A stretch of DNA of 64,000 bases, from contig OU862907.1 of NCBI GenBank assembly GCA_917880885.1, positions 71,109,072 to 71,173,071 on the forward strand. The letters are read 5' to 3'. This stretch comes from Limnephilus marmoratus. Taxonomy: Eukaryota; Arthropoda; Insecta; Trichoptera; Limnephilidae. Below, one piece after another: positions 1 to 11,435 of the stretch (position 1 is the stretch's first letter; each line of letters opens with the position of its first letter). The notes beneath the pieces were generated by a model. The model made no database searches. It saw nothing but the letters and a program-made list of their open reading frames with translations, and was not told where the DNA came from. The position numbers and the translations under genes were made by a program.

Positions 1-1
1 T

Positions 2-700
2 AATTTAGAAAAAATTATCTCCAAGTTGAAAGGTAAAGCCCTTCAAGTAATTTTAATGCACGACCATGTTCTTACCGTAGAAAATATATTTGAAATTTTA
101 AAAAAAGAATGTGGCGATAGTAAGACAATTTCGTTATGGCAAACGGAACTTATCAATTTTCAAAAAGGAAACCGAAATTTCTCGACCGTTATACATGAGG
201 TCAAGAAGATATTATTTATGATAAAAATAAAAATAACGGAGTCAGTCGGTGCAACTAATGCACCGTTGATCTTTTCCGCATATCAAGACACGGCACGTAA
301 TACATTACTTAATATGTTACCAACGCACATCAAATGCGCAAATTTGAATAAAGATTTCGATACTTTGTGTAACGAAATTCGAACTTTAGTCGCGTATGGC
401 GAACTCGATAAATATAATAATAACTTCAATGAAAACCTCACACATAGACAACATAATTCGTACACGCCGCGTCAGCCCTATAATGAACCCCGCTTTGGTA
501 ATAAAAATAACAAATTTGAACCGCGCCCATATGATTATAATAATAGACATGAGGATGTCAGCGTGCGCACTGCACCTCATCGTCGCCAAGATGGAGGACC
601 CATCAATAATTTAGAAAATGGTCGCATGGCTCAGGAGTTATTCCACACGGAATATCCTGAGGATTTTCACGAGGTAGAAGCAGAAACTGCACCCCCATAA
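2..700 (+). CDS. Gag-like protein of errantivirus/gypsy-type element, 5' end outside window
   Basis: The frame is open from the first bases of the window, so the true start lies upstream and the visible part is about 232 residues ending in TAA. It would be the structural (capsid) polyprotein of an LTR element. It has a K-L-K-G-K-A segment near the left edge, a helical middle, and a long Asn/Arg/Pro-rich basic tail (about residues 135-200) without a CCHC knuckle, as is common in errantivirus Gags. The pol frame follows in the -1 register and overlaps its end. Assignment rests on this arrangement with the protease, integrase, env and LTR remnants downstream. No internal stop is seen in the visible part, but the element as a whole is defective. 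Confidence 0.65.
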   Translation, partial: NLEKIISKLKGKALQVILMHDHVLTVENIFEILKKECGDSKTISLWQTELINFQKGNRNFSTVIHEVKKILFMIKIKITESVGATNAPLIFSAYQDTARNTLLNMLPTHIKCANLNKDFDTLCNEIRTLVAYGELDKYNNNFNENLTHRQHNSYTPRQPYNEPRFGNKNNKFEPRPYDYNNRHEDVSVRTAPHRRQDGGPINNLENGRMAQELFHTEYPEDFHEVEAETAPP

Positions 701-2118
701 TCCATTTACATAATATAAATTGTGGTTTGCCGTTTGTTAAAGCACCCCTAGGAATTAAAATATTAATAGATACCGGTAGTACGAAATCATTCATGACTCG
801 CGATTTGTATAATAAACTATTTTTTGACTGTAAATACTTAAAAGAATCTTTTACGGTACAAACAGCGCACCAAAGGACTTGCCATGAAGGAACCGTCATA
901 ACCCCTTTCTGGAAGAAAGTTTTTGGTGAAAATGATAATGAAATGCGCTTTCACGTTTTCAATTTTTCAAATAATTATAATGTTTTAATAGGTATGAATT
1001 TGTTAAGTTTAATGGGAGCGACTCTTGAATTTAAAAATAAAACGATGCGTACGCCAAACAAAATTATAAAGCTCTTTCATACGGAAGAAGCTGACGACTT
1101 AAATAATATTTTAAATAAAAATCGGAATTTATTATCAACAAAGTTAAATTGTGCGCCCCAAGACGAACGAAAGATAAAGCCTCTAACAGAAGCGCCGGTC
1201 TATCGCCAGACTTATTGCCAGACTTATCGCCTCCCCCATAATAAACGCGACGAAATAGATTTACAACTTAAAAAATATGATTTACCCATTACCCATAAAA
1301 AGGATTGTACTAATTATGTAGCAGATGCGCTCTCACAAGATGAAATTAATATAAATGAAGCAACCACCAGCTCTATAATGGTAGAAGTTGCCACGTGCTC
1401 CCGAAGTACTATAGTTAATACTTTGCATAGCAATATCGACGACAATGAATCTGGTATTCCAATTAGACATGAACACCCCATACCTAGAATGAATAGAATA
1501 TTTATCGAAACCGCGGCGACCGCATCACGAAAACTACGAAATAAAGAAAACGGAACGGACCATGTCTGGTACATACCCCCAGATGATGCAAGCAATACGT
1601 TCGTCCAATTTATAGAGCAATGTTGTGATAAGAATAAATACGCCGTAATAATCGAAGACAATTTTATGTACGAAAAGTTAAGCGAAAGCTATAGGAAGAA
1701 CATCGATAAGAGTTCCTTGAAATTAATTCGTTATACCAATATAAAAATTGAACCTGTTAGTAAGGAAGAAGAAGATAATATAATACATTTAACTCACGTA
1801 GAAAATCAACGACACAGCGGATTAAAAGCTCTTTTGACAAAAATAAAAAGAAAATATTATTTTTTACAAATGCGTCACAAAATTAGGGAATATCTCAGAA
1901 CATGCATAATATGTCAACAAACTAAATATAATAGATACCCGGTTTTTGAACCCTTAGAATCCACTATCACTCAAGATTATGTTGCCCAACACATTAGGGA
2001 TTGTAAAACTTTACAAGAAATGATCTACAAAGGTCGAAATAAAATAAAAAATAAAAGTCTAGCCCGTATAAACAGAAGTCGTAAGCAGCGACAGATAAAT
2101 ATTGATTGTGTAATCTAA
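700..2118 (+). pseudogene. Deleted pol of errantivirus-like element (protease + integrase zinc domain)
   Basis: This open frame of about 470 codons lies in the -1 register relative to gag. An aspartic protease site (I-D-T-G-S near residue 15 from position 727) is followed by a short RT-start-like stretch. It then jumps directly to the end of RNase H (V-A-D-A-L-S near 1319-1336). RT with its YxDD box and most of RNase H are missing although the frame stays open. Next comes an integrase HHCC zinc domain (H..H-S-G-L, then C-I-I-C near 1900-1915), and the DDE core is also missing. It cannot support reverse transcription or integration. The deletions are in frame, so a short polypeptide could still be translated, but this looks like chance or a recent loss. 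Confidence 0.75.
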
Positions 2119-3001
2119 GTGAACGAAGTGAGGACTCGTTAAAGGCTATTATCAACGCCCTTACTTGTAATTTAGACGATAACGACTTAAGGGAGTTAAA
2201 AGTTAAAATAAATTTTAATAATCGTAGGTTATCTCTGACCTCTTGTATAATGCAAGACTATTATTCAAAACTCAAAAATGTTTCAGATAACCAAATGGGC
2301 TTATCATTATAGTACGTTATTGTTATTGTACCAAATTGTCTTATCATCAACATAAACATAAATAAAAACATAAATAGGCGACAAGTGCCATCAGAAAATT
2401 TTAAATTTGCCCCAGCGTTTACTACGAGTAAAATTAGTTCGATCAAAAAGAAAATTGCACTTGGTAATGACGCTGACTCTGTGGAAAAGTTTTTTTTATG
2501 ATTATTTCCAAATCTTTCGATACCTACCTTATACCCGTATCCAATCTACCTTATACCCGTATCCAATCTACCTTATACCCGTATCCAATCTACCTTATAC
2601 CCGTATCCCTCCCAAGACGAATTTTGAAGAATGGAAAAGATGTGTTTTTAGCCGACAGATGCCAAGAGATGACCGACGCCATGAGTATATACAACAAGGA
2701 GATCATAACCTTAGATGACTGCACCAAGAAAAAACCCTCGCGATTGGACAAACTGTAAACCAAGAAGATATTACAGTTACTTACTCCAAGGAAAAACTCC
2801 AAGTTTTAAAACTTCCACAAATCCAAATTCAAGAACTTACAAAAATGCAAATGCATGAACTTACCATTCCTATCGCAAATTCACCTGAAGGAATCATCTA
2901 TCACTGACCAGTGGCTGCATTATCACAGTAGCCGCATTCCTCATATGGAAAATCATCAAACCCCTCATCAATAAGAAGAGGAGTTCGAATTTAAGGGGAG
3001 G
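2106..3001 (+). pseudogene. env remnant of the errantivirus-like element
   Basis: The region between pol and the LTR is where errantiviruses carry an envelope gene. Only scattered open pieces remain (2106-2312, 2498-2758). Just before the LTR, one frame at 2915-3010 reads a hydrophobic stretch (about 15 residues containing F-L-I-W-K-I-I) followed by a basic tail, like a transmembrane anchor and cytoplasmic end. The reading frame is broken several times, including by the 22-bp tandem repeats. It is not functional. Identity is inferred from position and from the membrane anchor, not from a full match. Confidence 0.5.
2525..2608. repeat. 22-bp tandem repeat, 3.8 copies
   Basis: The unit TACCTTATACCCGTATCCAA + TC starts at 2525, 2547, 2569 and 2591, and the copies look identical. 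Since 22 is not a multiple of three, the array shifts the env frame in each unit. Confidence 0.9.
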
Positions 3002-3330
3002 AGTGTCACCTTATCAAGAAGCCGACCAACCCGAAGATAACACTGAACGAGCCACGCATCCAGTGCTGCACCTAATCTCTAACAACGTACGAGTTATCAG
3101 CTGCAATGGACCCCGGCCGTCAGCCCCTATAAAAGAGATCACCAACTGCTAACGAGCGCTTATCTTCAACTTATCATTTAAGGGACTACACGTCCCTTGT
3201 TGCTAGATTCTCCAATTGAAACTGTTGTACTGTACTGTTTATTATTTAAATAAAATAATTAAGTTCATCGAATATTTATTTAACGTGTCTGGTGTTTAAA
3301 GAAAATCATCAAAAGTTAACTCGGGCGGCC
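2994..3330 (+). repeat. Polypurine tract and 3' LTR of the errantivirus-like element
   Basis: A purine tract AGGGGAGG (2994-3001) directly precedes AGTGTCACC (3002). This is the usual junction of errantivirus LTRs, which start with AGT rather than TG. Inside are a TATA-like CTATAAAAG near 3129 and an AATAAA signal near 3250. The right end is uncertain (about 3300-3330), because the 5' LTR and the target duplication lie outside the window. Confidence 0.6.
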
Positions 3331-3763
3331 CAAGACTTTAAATTTTTAAACGCGGACAACAAATGAAACCCCGCCCGGACGTTCCCCGGACGCCCTCTAA
3401 ACTAGGACAAATCCGGGGAAACCCGGACGGATGGCAACCCTACCTGAAACGGACATCTAGTTTCCTTCTTATTTCTCAATCCTGCAATTTTAAATATGTT
3501 ATTTTGATGTACAGTTGCAGTATGTTCAGTGTGAAGTCCTTACATACCTATCTCTACAAAGAGAATCTACAAAGTTTTTTTTGTGATAACTTTACCAAAG
3601 CGTTTTCTGTGTATTGTCAATATTTATTTTTTGTTTCTGCGATGTATTTCAATGGTATCTTTATTCTGTTTTTTGAAAAAAAAAACTATATATTTTCTTA
3701 TGGTACTATTTCTATAATTTTTAATATGCTGTTCTAAGTGCGTATTGTGTTTTGTTTCTCTAG
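3331..3763. other. Gap before ZF locus 1; GC-rich transposon-end-like patch
   Basis: 3340-3450 is GC-rich and holds repeated CCCGGACG/CCGGGG motifs ending in GATGGCAACCC, resembling the end of a DNA transposon. The remainder is AT-rich and would be intron upstream of the next exon. No first exon matching the one at 31194-31338 was seen here. Confidence 0.35.
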
Positions 3764-3916
3764 GTAGCATTGATGTCGAGCTTGTTACTATCAAGTTAGA
3801 ACCAGGATCCCGAGAAGAAGTTAAAGGGGGAATTCCTTATACGGAAATTGACATAGAACTCCCGGTTGTTAAAAAGGAATGCTTAGAGCGCTCTGAAGGA
3901 TTGACCCAGACAAAAG
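3764..3916 (+). CDS. ZF locus 1, N-terminal exon with paired psi-K-x-E motifs
   Basis: This internal exon is defined by a pyrimidine-rich acceptor (TTTCTCTAG|G at 3763/3764) and a donor (AAAAG|GTAAAA at 3916/3917). It is 153 nt, phase 1 at both ends, and exactly the length of the paralogous exon at 27688-27840. The product contains V-T-I-K-L-E-P-G-S, then a G-G-I-P-x-x-E-I-D-I-E segment, then V-V-K-K-E-C-L-E-R-S. The I-K-L-E and V-K-K-E tetrapeptides fit the SUMO acceptor consensus (hydrophobic-K-x-E). In this ZF family the exon supplies the acidic region ahead of the fingers. A role as a repression/SUMOylation module is inference. The locus downstream is broken, so this copy may be a pseudogene. 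Confidence 0.65.
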
Positions 3917-3979
3917 GTAAAACTGATTTTAAGTTTGTTAACCTTTAGCTATGAAAGTTACATTTTTGTTACACTAATA

Positions 3980-4429
3980 TGGAAGTGCAGTCTCACAGAC
4001 CGCTATCTTTAAAGGCCGGAATCTATTTAGTTAAATAAGTATTGTACTTCAAATTGGTTTTATTTATTTTAAAGTAAAATTTAACTATTTAACAAGAAAG
4101 GCACTTTTCAACCACTTTTACTCGAGTTCACTTTGTAGGAACATTTTCCAAGTAAAATTACTTTTTCAGTAAGTTTCACTTATTTTACAATAAAATATAA
4201 AGAATAACACTTTTCATTAACTTCTTAAAAGAAAACATACAATTTTTTCATGAAAATCACCACCAGCTCAATTTATTACACAAACGTGGACGCGCGGCCC
4301 CACAGGCCGTCATCAAAATATAAAGGGAAATTACTCCCGCAAAATACAGCCGGTGACGTAACCTTCACTCTTGACAGTCGTTTTGCCGCTATTCAGTAAC
4401 TGCAAGCGGCCTGTGAGACCGCACGTCCA
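3980..4429. mobile_element. MITE with 24-bp terminal inverted repeats and TA target duplication
   Basis: The left end TGGAAGTGCAGTCTCACAG... is matched in inverted form at the right end (...CTGTGAGACCGCACGTCCA), with 21 of 24 positions identical. TA flanks both sides (3978-3979, 4430-4431). It has no coding capacity and sits in the intron of ZF locus 1. A TA-targeting superfamily (Tc1/mariner-like) is likely. Confidence 0.75.
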
Positions 4430-4532
4430 TAGGTAAAGGTTTTAAAGGTAAAAAATTTCGTGCCCTCCTAATTTTTGCCTTTTAAAATTATTGTTCTTAC
4501 ATTTACTAAGCTTTGTCTGTATTCTTTTGCAG

Positions 4533-5493
4533 GCTTACCTTAAGACGCATCTTGGGGGAAAGCGATACTCTTGTCCCCATTGCAAATACTCTTGCTCTCG
4601 TAAGTCAACGTTTGAACTGCACTTGTGCATACATTCTGGAGAAAACCTCCTTTCATGTGCCATATGTAACTTTTTATGTTATCAAATAGAAACTCTAAAA
4701 AGGCACATGATTGCACACAACGGAAAAAAATGTTTTTCATGTCCCGACTGCAACTATTCATGTTCTCAAAAGGGTCAATTAAAAAGTCATATGTTCACTC
4801 ACAGTGGAACAAAATCTTTTTCATGTCCCGACTGCAACTATGCATGTTCTCGAAAGGGTCAATTAAAAAGTCATATGTTCACTCACAGTGGAACAAAACC
4901 TTTTTCTTGTCCTGACTGCAACTATTCTTGTTCTCGAAGGGGTTAATTAAAAATTCATATGTTCAGTCACAGTGCAATAAAGCCTTTTTCATGTACCAAC
5001 TGCAACTATTCATGTTCTCGAAAGATTGATTTAAAAATTCATATGTTCACTCACAGTGGAACAAAACCTTTTTCATGTCCCGAATGCAACTATTCATGTT
5101 CTCGAAAGTTTGATTTAAAAATTCATATATTCACTCACAGTGGAACAAAACCTTTTTCATGTCCCGAATGCAACTATTTATGCTCTCGAAAATGTAATTT
5201 AAGAATTCATATGTTCACTCACAGTGGAAAAAAACTTTTTTCATGTCCCGACTGCAAATATTCATGTTCTCGAACAGTTGATTTAAAAAGACATATATTC
5301 ACTCACAGTGGAATAAAACCTTTTTCTTGTGCCGACTGCAACTATTCATGCTTTTGGAAAGGTCATCTAAAAGATCATATGCTTACCCACAGCGGAGAAA
5401 AACCTTTTTCTTGTGCCGACCGCAAATATTCAAGTTCTCGAAAGGGTGATTTAAAAATTCATATGTTCAGTCACAGTGGAACAAAACCTTTTT
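4533..5493 (+). pseudogene. ZF locus 1, finger-array exon (interrupted C2H2 array)
   Basis: An acceptor (CTTTTGCAG at 4524-4532) opens an exon with about 11 C2H2 fingers of the form C-x2-C-x12-H-x3-H joined by H-S-G-T-K-P-F linkers. Array proteins of this type are nuclear DNA-binding regulators. Defects: exon 2 ends in phase 1 but this array reads in phase 0 from the acceptor, so there is a frame conflict or an unseen exon. A single base change gives an in-frame TAA (4944-4946) in finger 5. The last finger has C-A-D-R instead of C-x2-C. The array is then cut at K-P-F by a 2.9-kb transposon nest and resumes at 8414. A truncated protein ending at the TAA is possible, but a pseudogene is more likely. 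Confidence 0.75.
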
Positions 5494-7440
5494 AATTTTA
5501 TATTTTATAGTCTGTGCCCATTTTTGCCCGAAAACCGTATTGATGACTTGATAGTAAGTTGTGTTTGTCGAGGTAGGATATCAGTCTTTTTTTCATTGCT
5601 TTTTCTAGGAGTTTTGATAGAGAGTTAAGTAGTGAAATGGGTATGTAGTTAGAGATTAAAGTTTTCTCTCCAGATTTATGGATCGGGATAATACTGGCAA
5701 TTTAAAGTTTGTCAGGTACAATACATTGGCAGAAACTTTGATTAAATATATATTTTTTTTTTTTTTTATTTATTTAATAAATGTTACAAAAAATAACATG
5801 TTTTCTTGTATTCTATAAAGTTTTTTTAAAAAAAAATATATACATTATTTAATACGTCTTACACCTTTTTTTTGAGCAAAGCTCGTGCTAAAAAGGCGGA
5901 GACAACGAATGTTGATAATAATTTTTATATAAGTTTAAATAATATATAATTTTTTTTTAAATATACATATAGATTAATTAATGGATAATTAACAGTATAC
6001 AAAGAAGAAAAAAAAATCGTATATATCATATAATATGCATCTATAGTTTTATATAATAAATAAAACATATAATAGAACGAATGTAGCAGAAAGAAGAGGA
6101 GATAAAAAAGAAAGATGAAAGATAAAGAAAGAAAAAGGATATCAGATATTACAATTGTGTTTAGAAATAAAATATTTTAAGATGTAGATATTGTGATAAG
6201 TTATATATAAAGAGCTTTTATTGATTTTTTGAATTTTTTATAATTTGTTTCCAATCTTAAATTAACTGGTAATTGGTTAAACCATTTAACTCCAATATAT
6301 TTATAGTATTGTTGAGCTGTGGTGGTGTTACAACGCGGAACAGTCATAGAGCCCAGGATATTTGTTCTAATGCTGTTTGAAAAAGGAGTGAAGCTCTCAT
6401 TATTGAAGCAATCTTTGTGTATTTGTGTTATGTAGCAGAGGTGTACCGATATATTCTCGTAGATGTTTCAGGATTTGGTTAGATATGTTGTCCGGGCCAG
6501 GTGCGCAATGAGTTTTAAGTGAAAGAATGAGTTCATTAATTTCCGTTTCATTTATTTTATAAATTTTAAAGGAATGATTTGGTCGCAAGGAAGAGCTTTC
6601 TTTGACTAGTAGCTCTTCTGTAGTTTGGTTCTTTGTAAGTATTTTTTTTGCTAAATCAAAGCCAACGTTGGTAAAATGATCATTAATGTGATTTGGAATT
6701 TTTTTGGGTTCGTTTTTTGTTAAACAGATTTCCCCATCAACTAACAATTTACTAATAAAAGTACTGTTCTTAGGTTTTGAATAGGCGGCATCTTTGATAA
6801 CTCTCCATATCTTTTTTGTATCTCCTCCGGCACAATCTATTTCTTTCCTATAGAACTCATGTTTCGCCTGTTTTACTAGTTTATTACATAGGTTTCTGTA
6901 TAATAAGTAATTGTATTTTAGTTTACTGTCCATTGGGTTATTGTTTACTCTTGCGTGCATCATATTCCGTCCGTGTATACTTGTTACTAGCCCTGTTGTA
7001 ATCCATGGTTTAATTTTAAGTGTTTGTGTGTAGTGTTTTTACGGGTTTTTATTATAGTGTGTTAATGGTAAACGTATTCAAAGTTAATAAAAATTCATTT
7101 AGCGCTTTATTTGGATCCGTTTCTTTTAAAGTTGTAGTAAAAGATTCATGACTGATATCTGAGCTAAGTGCTTTGAAATCTATGATATGCCGTGACGTAT
7201 TTGTATATATTTTTGATTTTTTTTTCAGTTTTCACTCGCATGCCTAGTGTGGTGGTGAAATGGTCGGAAATCGTGGAATGAATAGTGGATGAAATGGTTT
7301 TATTTTTTGTTTTAATAAAATATGATCAATACAGGATTTTGAGTCTAGTGTGGTTCTGGTCGAAAAATTTATAGTTGACTGAAGGCCATTGTGAGCTAGA
7401 AGACTTAGATATTCGCTAGTTTTGGGTTTAGAGTTAAGAA
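5494..7440 (-). mobile_element. LINE fragment (endonuclease end to RT start), itself interrupted
   Basis: On the minus strand, from 7440 downwards, the translation shows the end of an APE-type endonuclease (S-C-I-D-H-I ... S-D-H), a K-P-W-I-T linker segment near 7005, and the RT entry motif A-P-G-P-D-N-I-S near 6490. After a foreign insert (5741-6410) the RT continues as P-I-H-K-S-G-E ... N-Y-I-P-I-S-L-L ... Q-Y-G-F-R at 5740-5510. Several stops are present. This is a jockey/CR1-type non-LTR remnant inserted in the ZF array of locus 1. Confidence 0.75.
5741..6410 (-). mobile_element. 3' part of a second LINE inserted in the first
   Basis: On the minus strand, an ORF2 C-terminus is readable from about 6385 to 6205 (W-F-N-Q-L-P-V-N-L-R motif, then stop). 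It is followed by an AT-rich 3' UTR and an A-tail seen as a poly-T run at 5752-5768. It is 5'-truncated. The junctions share a short CTTTG, a possible target duplication. It contains no intact gene. Confidence 0.65.
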
Positions 7441-7682
7441 GGTTTATATTTATGTGGAATTATAACAGGAATTACAACGTGAAGATAAATAAAGACAAAA
7501 CAAAGCTGCTGACTGTAGGCCGAACGCAACATCAGATGAGAGTAGAGATTTCAGGAGTTCCACTAAAGATCACCAAGGAGTTTGTCTACCTCGGGAGCAA
7601 AATAACATGGGACGGTCGGTCTAACAGCGAGGTCAACAGCCGTATATACCAGGCTAGGCTTGCATTTATATTTGATTTGTCT
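7440..7682 (+). pseudogene. Reverse-transcriptase fragment of another LINE (RTE/BovB-like thumb region)
   Basis: About 80 codons contain K-I-N-K-D-K-T-K, V-Y-L-G-S-K-I-T and S-E-V-N-S-R-I-Y-Q-A-R motifs, typical of the region just after the RT active site in RTE-type and related LINEs. It is truncated on both sides and adjoins the oppositely oriented LINE. Confidence 0.65.
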
Positions 7683-7791
7683 TAGCCCCGAATAGAAGAA
7701 TAGCTATTAAAATTGAGAAAAAATTCTTTTCCTCATACATTTTGTATGGAACGAATTCTCATCTTTTGAAAGCGCTGCAGCTATCCTACTA

Positions 7792-8400
7792 ATATTATAA
7801 AGGTGAAAGTTTTTATGGATGTATGTTTGTTACTCTTTCACGCAAAAACTTCTGAATAGATTTTAAAAATTCTTTAGTTAATAGAAACCACATTATTTGC
7901 GAGATCTATAGGCTATATATATTGGTAAACTTTGGCGTTATGAAATTATTTATCATACGTTTTCTGTCATAACAAAATCGATTTGTTGCAAACGCCAATT
8001 GTCGCCTTGGAAACAATGTTTTTTTTTATTAGGTTACTATGGACATCCCTTTGATGTTAAAATTCAAATATGTATAAATTACTAATTCCCACTTTACTGA
8101 ATGGATTTTAATGAAACTTTACAATAATATAAACATATAGGCTATAGCTCAGAGCTCTGGCATTACGAAATTTGTATAAAAAAATTGCAATAGGTGGCAC
8201 AATTAGTAAGATATCTATAATTCTTTAATCGATTTAAATTATAATTATTAGGGAAGCAGGTACTTCAAATAAATTCGCTAATTTAAATATTTTCTAAAAT
8301 AGAATTTTTATTTAAGAATTTTTGTTTTGCAAAATGTCATTCTCAAATTTTGACATTTTCCATCACAAAACAATTATTATTTTAATTGGATAGACGGTAT
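7792..8400 (+). mobile_element. Helitron-like 5' terminus and decayed non-autonomous body
   Basis: The sequence starts TCCTACTAATATTATAAAGG and continues with GTTTGTTACTCTTTCACGCA, a widely dispersed arthropod Helitron 5' end. No Rep/helicase gene and no clear CTRR 3' end with hairpin was found before the ZF sequence resumes, so it is truncated or decayed. Confidence 0.6.
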
Positions 8401-8413
8401 CGCATTTTTATCG

Positions 8414-8760
8414 CAGTCACAGTGGAACAAAACCTTTTTCATGTGCCGACTGTAAATATTCATGTTCTCGAAAGGTTGATTAAAAAAATCATATGTTCAG
8501 TCACAGTGGAACAAAATCTTTTTCATGTGCCGACTGCAAATATTCATGTTCTTGAAATGTTGATTTAAAAAGTCATATGTTCACTCACAGTGGAACGAAA
8601 CCTTTTTCATGTCCCGACTGCAACTATTCATGTTCTAAAAAGTCATCGTTAAAGCTTCATATGTTGACTCACGGTGAAAAAAATCTTTGTCAGGTCCCGA
8701 CTGTAACTATTCATTTTCTAGGAAGGAATATTTATAGAGCCATTTCCGTACTCATTCATG
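8414..8760 (+). pseudogene. ZF locus 1, distal part of the split finger array
   Basis: After the TE nest the same finger repeat resumes (four fingers, C-A-D-C and C-P-D-C types). It carries in-frame stops near 8482 and 8556 and loses frame near 8670. Its first 26 bases (8414-8439) repeat 5468-5493 exactly, so the nest is bracketed by a direct repeat. It is the non-functional tail of locus 1. Confidence 0.75.
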
Positions 8761-8814
8761 AAAGCGACATTCTCTTAACTGGGAATTTGATCCTTTTTTT
8801 CACATTTACTACTC

Positions 8815-9200
8815 ATTTTGGGAGGCGGTTATTGGTCCGCCAACACCGGCAACCTTATACATTTGCCATATGTGGTCCGAAGAGGTTCACTACGTTTTGT
8901 GACTTAGCAGGGGCGCCTGGTTCATTGACTGAAGTTTTTATTGATGTCTTCGCGGTGATTACGTTTGCTTACCTAGTTCGTTGCGGGTCGGATTAAGAGG
9001 GACTGGTTGACTGAGACCTAATCTTGACCTGTCCAGCCGGACTTTCTCGTCACATACATCATTTACATCATACATCATTTTATACATCATCCCCGAAGAT
9101 GACTTAGGGCTTGAGGAATTTTTCTCCCCCAGGACCTCCTTTAAGGAGCTGAAAAAAAATTCAGGAGGCCCTGAGAAAGATATTTTTCCTCGTGGTCTAT
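8815..9200 (+). repeat. S-family short interspersed repeat, copy 1
   Basis: Starts TTTTGGGAGGCGG and holds the GTTCACTACGTTTTGTGACTT block seen in all copies. It ends in a degenerate GGCCCTGAG hairpin tail. An inverted copy with the same neighbouring ZF tail lies at 24330-24700. Confidence 0.6.
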
Positions 9201-10290
9201 GTCATCTCATTCTTATGTGGCAAATTTTAACCCTGTGAAAATGTTGGTCGCGTGTTTAGCGTATACCCCAACTGTTCATCGGTTCCGAAGAAATCGATTA
9301 TGTTAGTTCCTCGGAGCATTCCCACCCGACGCCTGTACTTTACTACACTGTAAAGCTTAGATTTTAAATATTTGAATGCGTTTGTTAATATTGGATATTC
9401 ATTTAAACGGACCGCCCGTCTCGCAGTTTTGATTTTTTTCGTAGCTATTTTGGGGTTCCAGACCAGAGGTGGCTACTTAATTCAACCATGGGGCGAACTT
9501 GTGATTGTTACAGAATTAGCAGATGTTTAAAGTATTTGTGGGCCTTGCAGATTAAGCCCGATTTCTGAAAGGATAACATAACTCTGGCTTCGATGGAGCC
9601 CCTGTTTCTGAGCTGACAGTTACACCAAGCATGTCCGTGGAAGGCCTGTTGGAAATATTGATTCCGTTAAAGCAGGTTAGATTTTCATTTCGATTCCTTT
9701 TCGACATAATCAGACAAAATTTGGTGTTCGAAACATAAAAATTCGAAGTGTTTGTTCTACCCTAGAGGAAACAATTTCGAGGTAACCATCCATTATCTAC
9801 TTCAAACCCCTCCGAAGCTTTGGAGTTTGTGTGTCCTAAGTCCGTAAGAAGGCGGTTTGTTGACATGTTCTCTATGCCATACCTCAAAGTACGGTGTGTC
9901 CATTTTGGTCTCACCGTGACGTTGCAGGCATCGCTCCCAAATATTGGTCACATACGTGAGAAGATCACCGCACGAACGATTCCGCTGGATTCCGTTTTGA
10001 TGGTCGTTTACATTATTGTATCTTCTCAAAGCATGTGAGCAGTTTGTCATTAATCACACGTTCCATCGACTTCGACGTAACTGATGTCATTGCTATGGGG
10101 CGATAGTTGGATAACATTATTCTGCACCACACCTCTGCAATTCCAGGGCAGGTAATACGTCAGTTTTACTTGGTATGGCTAATTGAGCAGCGCTCTGATG
10201 ATACATTAAAAAAACATTAAGTCATTACGTCTTTTGCTCCCTTGTGGCGATTTTCTCATGAAAACGGTTGTTTTTTTTAATTAATACAAA
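9200..10290 (-). mobile_element. LINE-H fragment (RT), decayed
   Basis: On the minus strand the region at 10250-9800 encodes a broken RT with R-Y-N-N-V-N-D-H-Q and C-G-D-L-L-T-Y-V-T motifs. 9660-9300 matches the 3' part of the same family at 24320-23900. The same RT segment appears inverted at 53790-54370. No open frame longer than 82 codons remains. Confidence 0.65.
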
Positions 10291-10329
10291 GCAAGACGCC
10301 CTGAGAAAAAAATCGTCAGTGCCTTTGTC

Positions 10330-11435
10330 ATATTTGAAGATGTTGTGTGGAGGATATATTATTACAAAGTTTATATTTTCATGTTAAGAGGTTTAAGGAA
10401 TACTTCAATATTGAAAATTTCACATCCTTTGTTGGTAGTCAAGTCAATAATAATTACTCGATCTGGTCCCCCCCATTTTAAAATACATTCAGATTCAATC
10501 GAAAAAATTCACCATAAATTACTAAGACGCATTAATTTTAATCTCAGTATTCCCCCTGAAAGCTTAAACTATAATTAAGTACTTGATGAAAGAATTAAAT
10601 TTATTATAACTCTCGGACTGAAGAATTATATCTGACTTAATATTTACAATCTAAATTGTTAATGGTTGTATACGAGTCCTGATTTAATTAACTTCAGAAT
10701 TTCAAATATTCACAAGAGCTTGTCGTTCTAAAATCCTGTTTAAATGCAACATTACCAGGACCAACCATGTCTGAGTATTCTAAACACTTGCTTGAACCTA
10801 GTTTGTATGAAGTTAGTAATAGATACGCATATGTGGCGGATCTATTTAACTGCACAGAGGGCTATGCTGTCAAATCTTTTCAACAGTAATAATTTTAAAT
10901 ATTTTACCTTATTGGCATTATAAAATTTTGTAATATACTAGGGCCAGTCAATAAGTGATGCCTACTATTTTTTTCTCCTTTAATTGTCAAGTGATAACAA
11001 AATGCAATTACAGGGGTCGAAAACTACACTATTGACGATTCATTTGTTATTTTGCTATATTATCTGCGTCCATTCCCACAGCCTTGGTCCATCTTTTAAC
11101 AAGGGCATGTATCTCAGTGTTGTAAAAAGCACGGCAATACCAGAACCCCATCGCCATATCTTTCCCCGCCGATCACACAGTTTTGATTTATTTTGTCCTT
11201 GGTGAGTTTATATGTGAGTTTTTGTTGTTGTAATACATGTAAGTTCATTGGAAACATTTTAATTTAAACTTCTTAGGGGTGTAGTTCTCCATTTTGCGAT
11301 TTTTTTGTTGTTGTATACAAATATTAGGTTACCATGTTAATTGTATGATTCTGAAAAATATGTAAAATTTATTAAAGTAATAATTATTAAATCTTTAGAA
11401 ACAACCACATTGTTTTTATAATCCCAAGAAATCAA
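10330..11435 (+). mobile_element. LINE-C 3' region, copy 1 (decayed)
   Basis: A weak ORF2 C-terminus (R-R-I-N-F-N-L-S-I-P-P near 10530) is followed by decayed coding sequence and a 3' UTR. The region 10440-11400 is an inverted match to 22905-23720 and 52425-53260, so this is a dispersed repeat. It contains no intact gene. Confidence 0.5.

Noticed and set aside
396..614. Overlapping and antisense frames in the gag region
   Set aside because: Shadows of the gag frame, made of AT-rich codons.
3363..3737. 124-codon open frame on the plus strand
   Set aside because: It starts in GC-rich repeat sequence and runs into AT-rich low-complexity codons (Phe/Tyr/Leu) with no domain.
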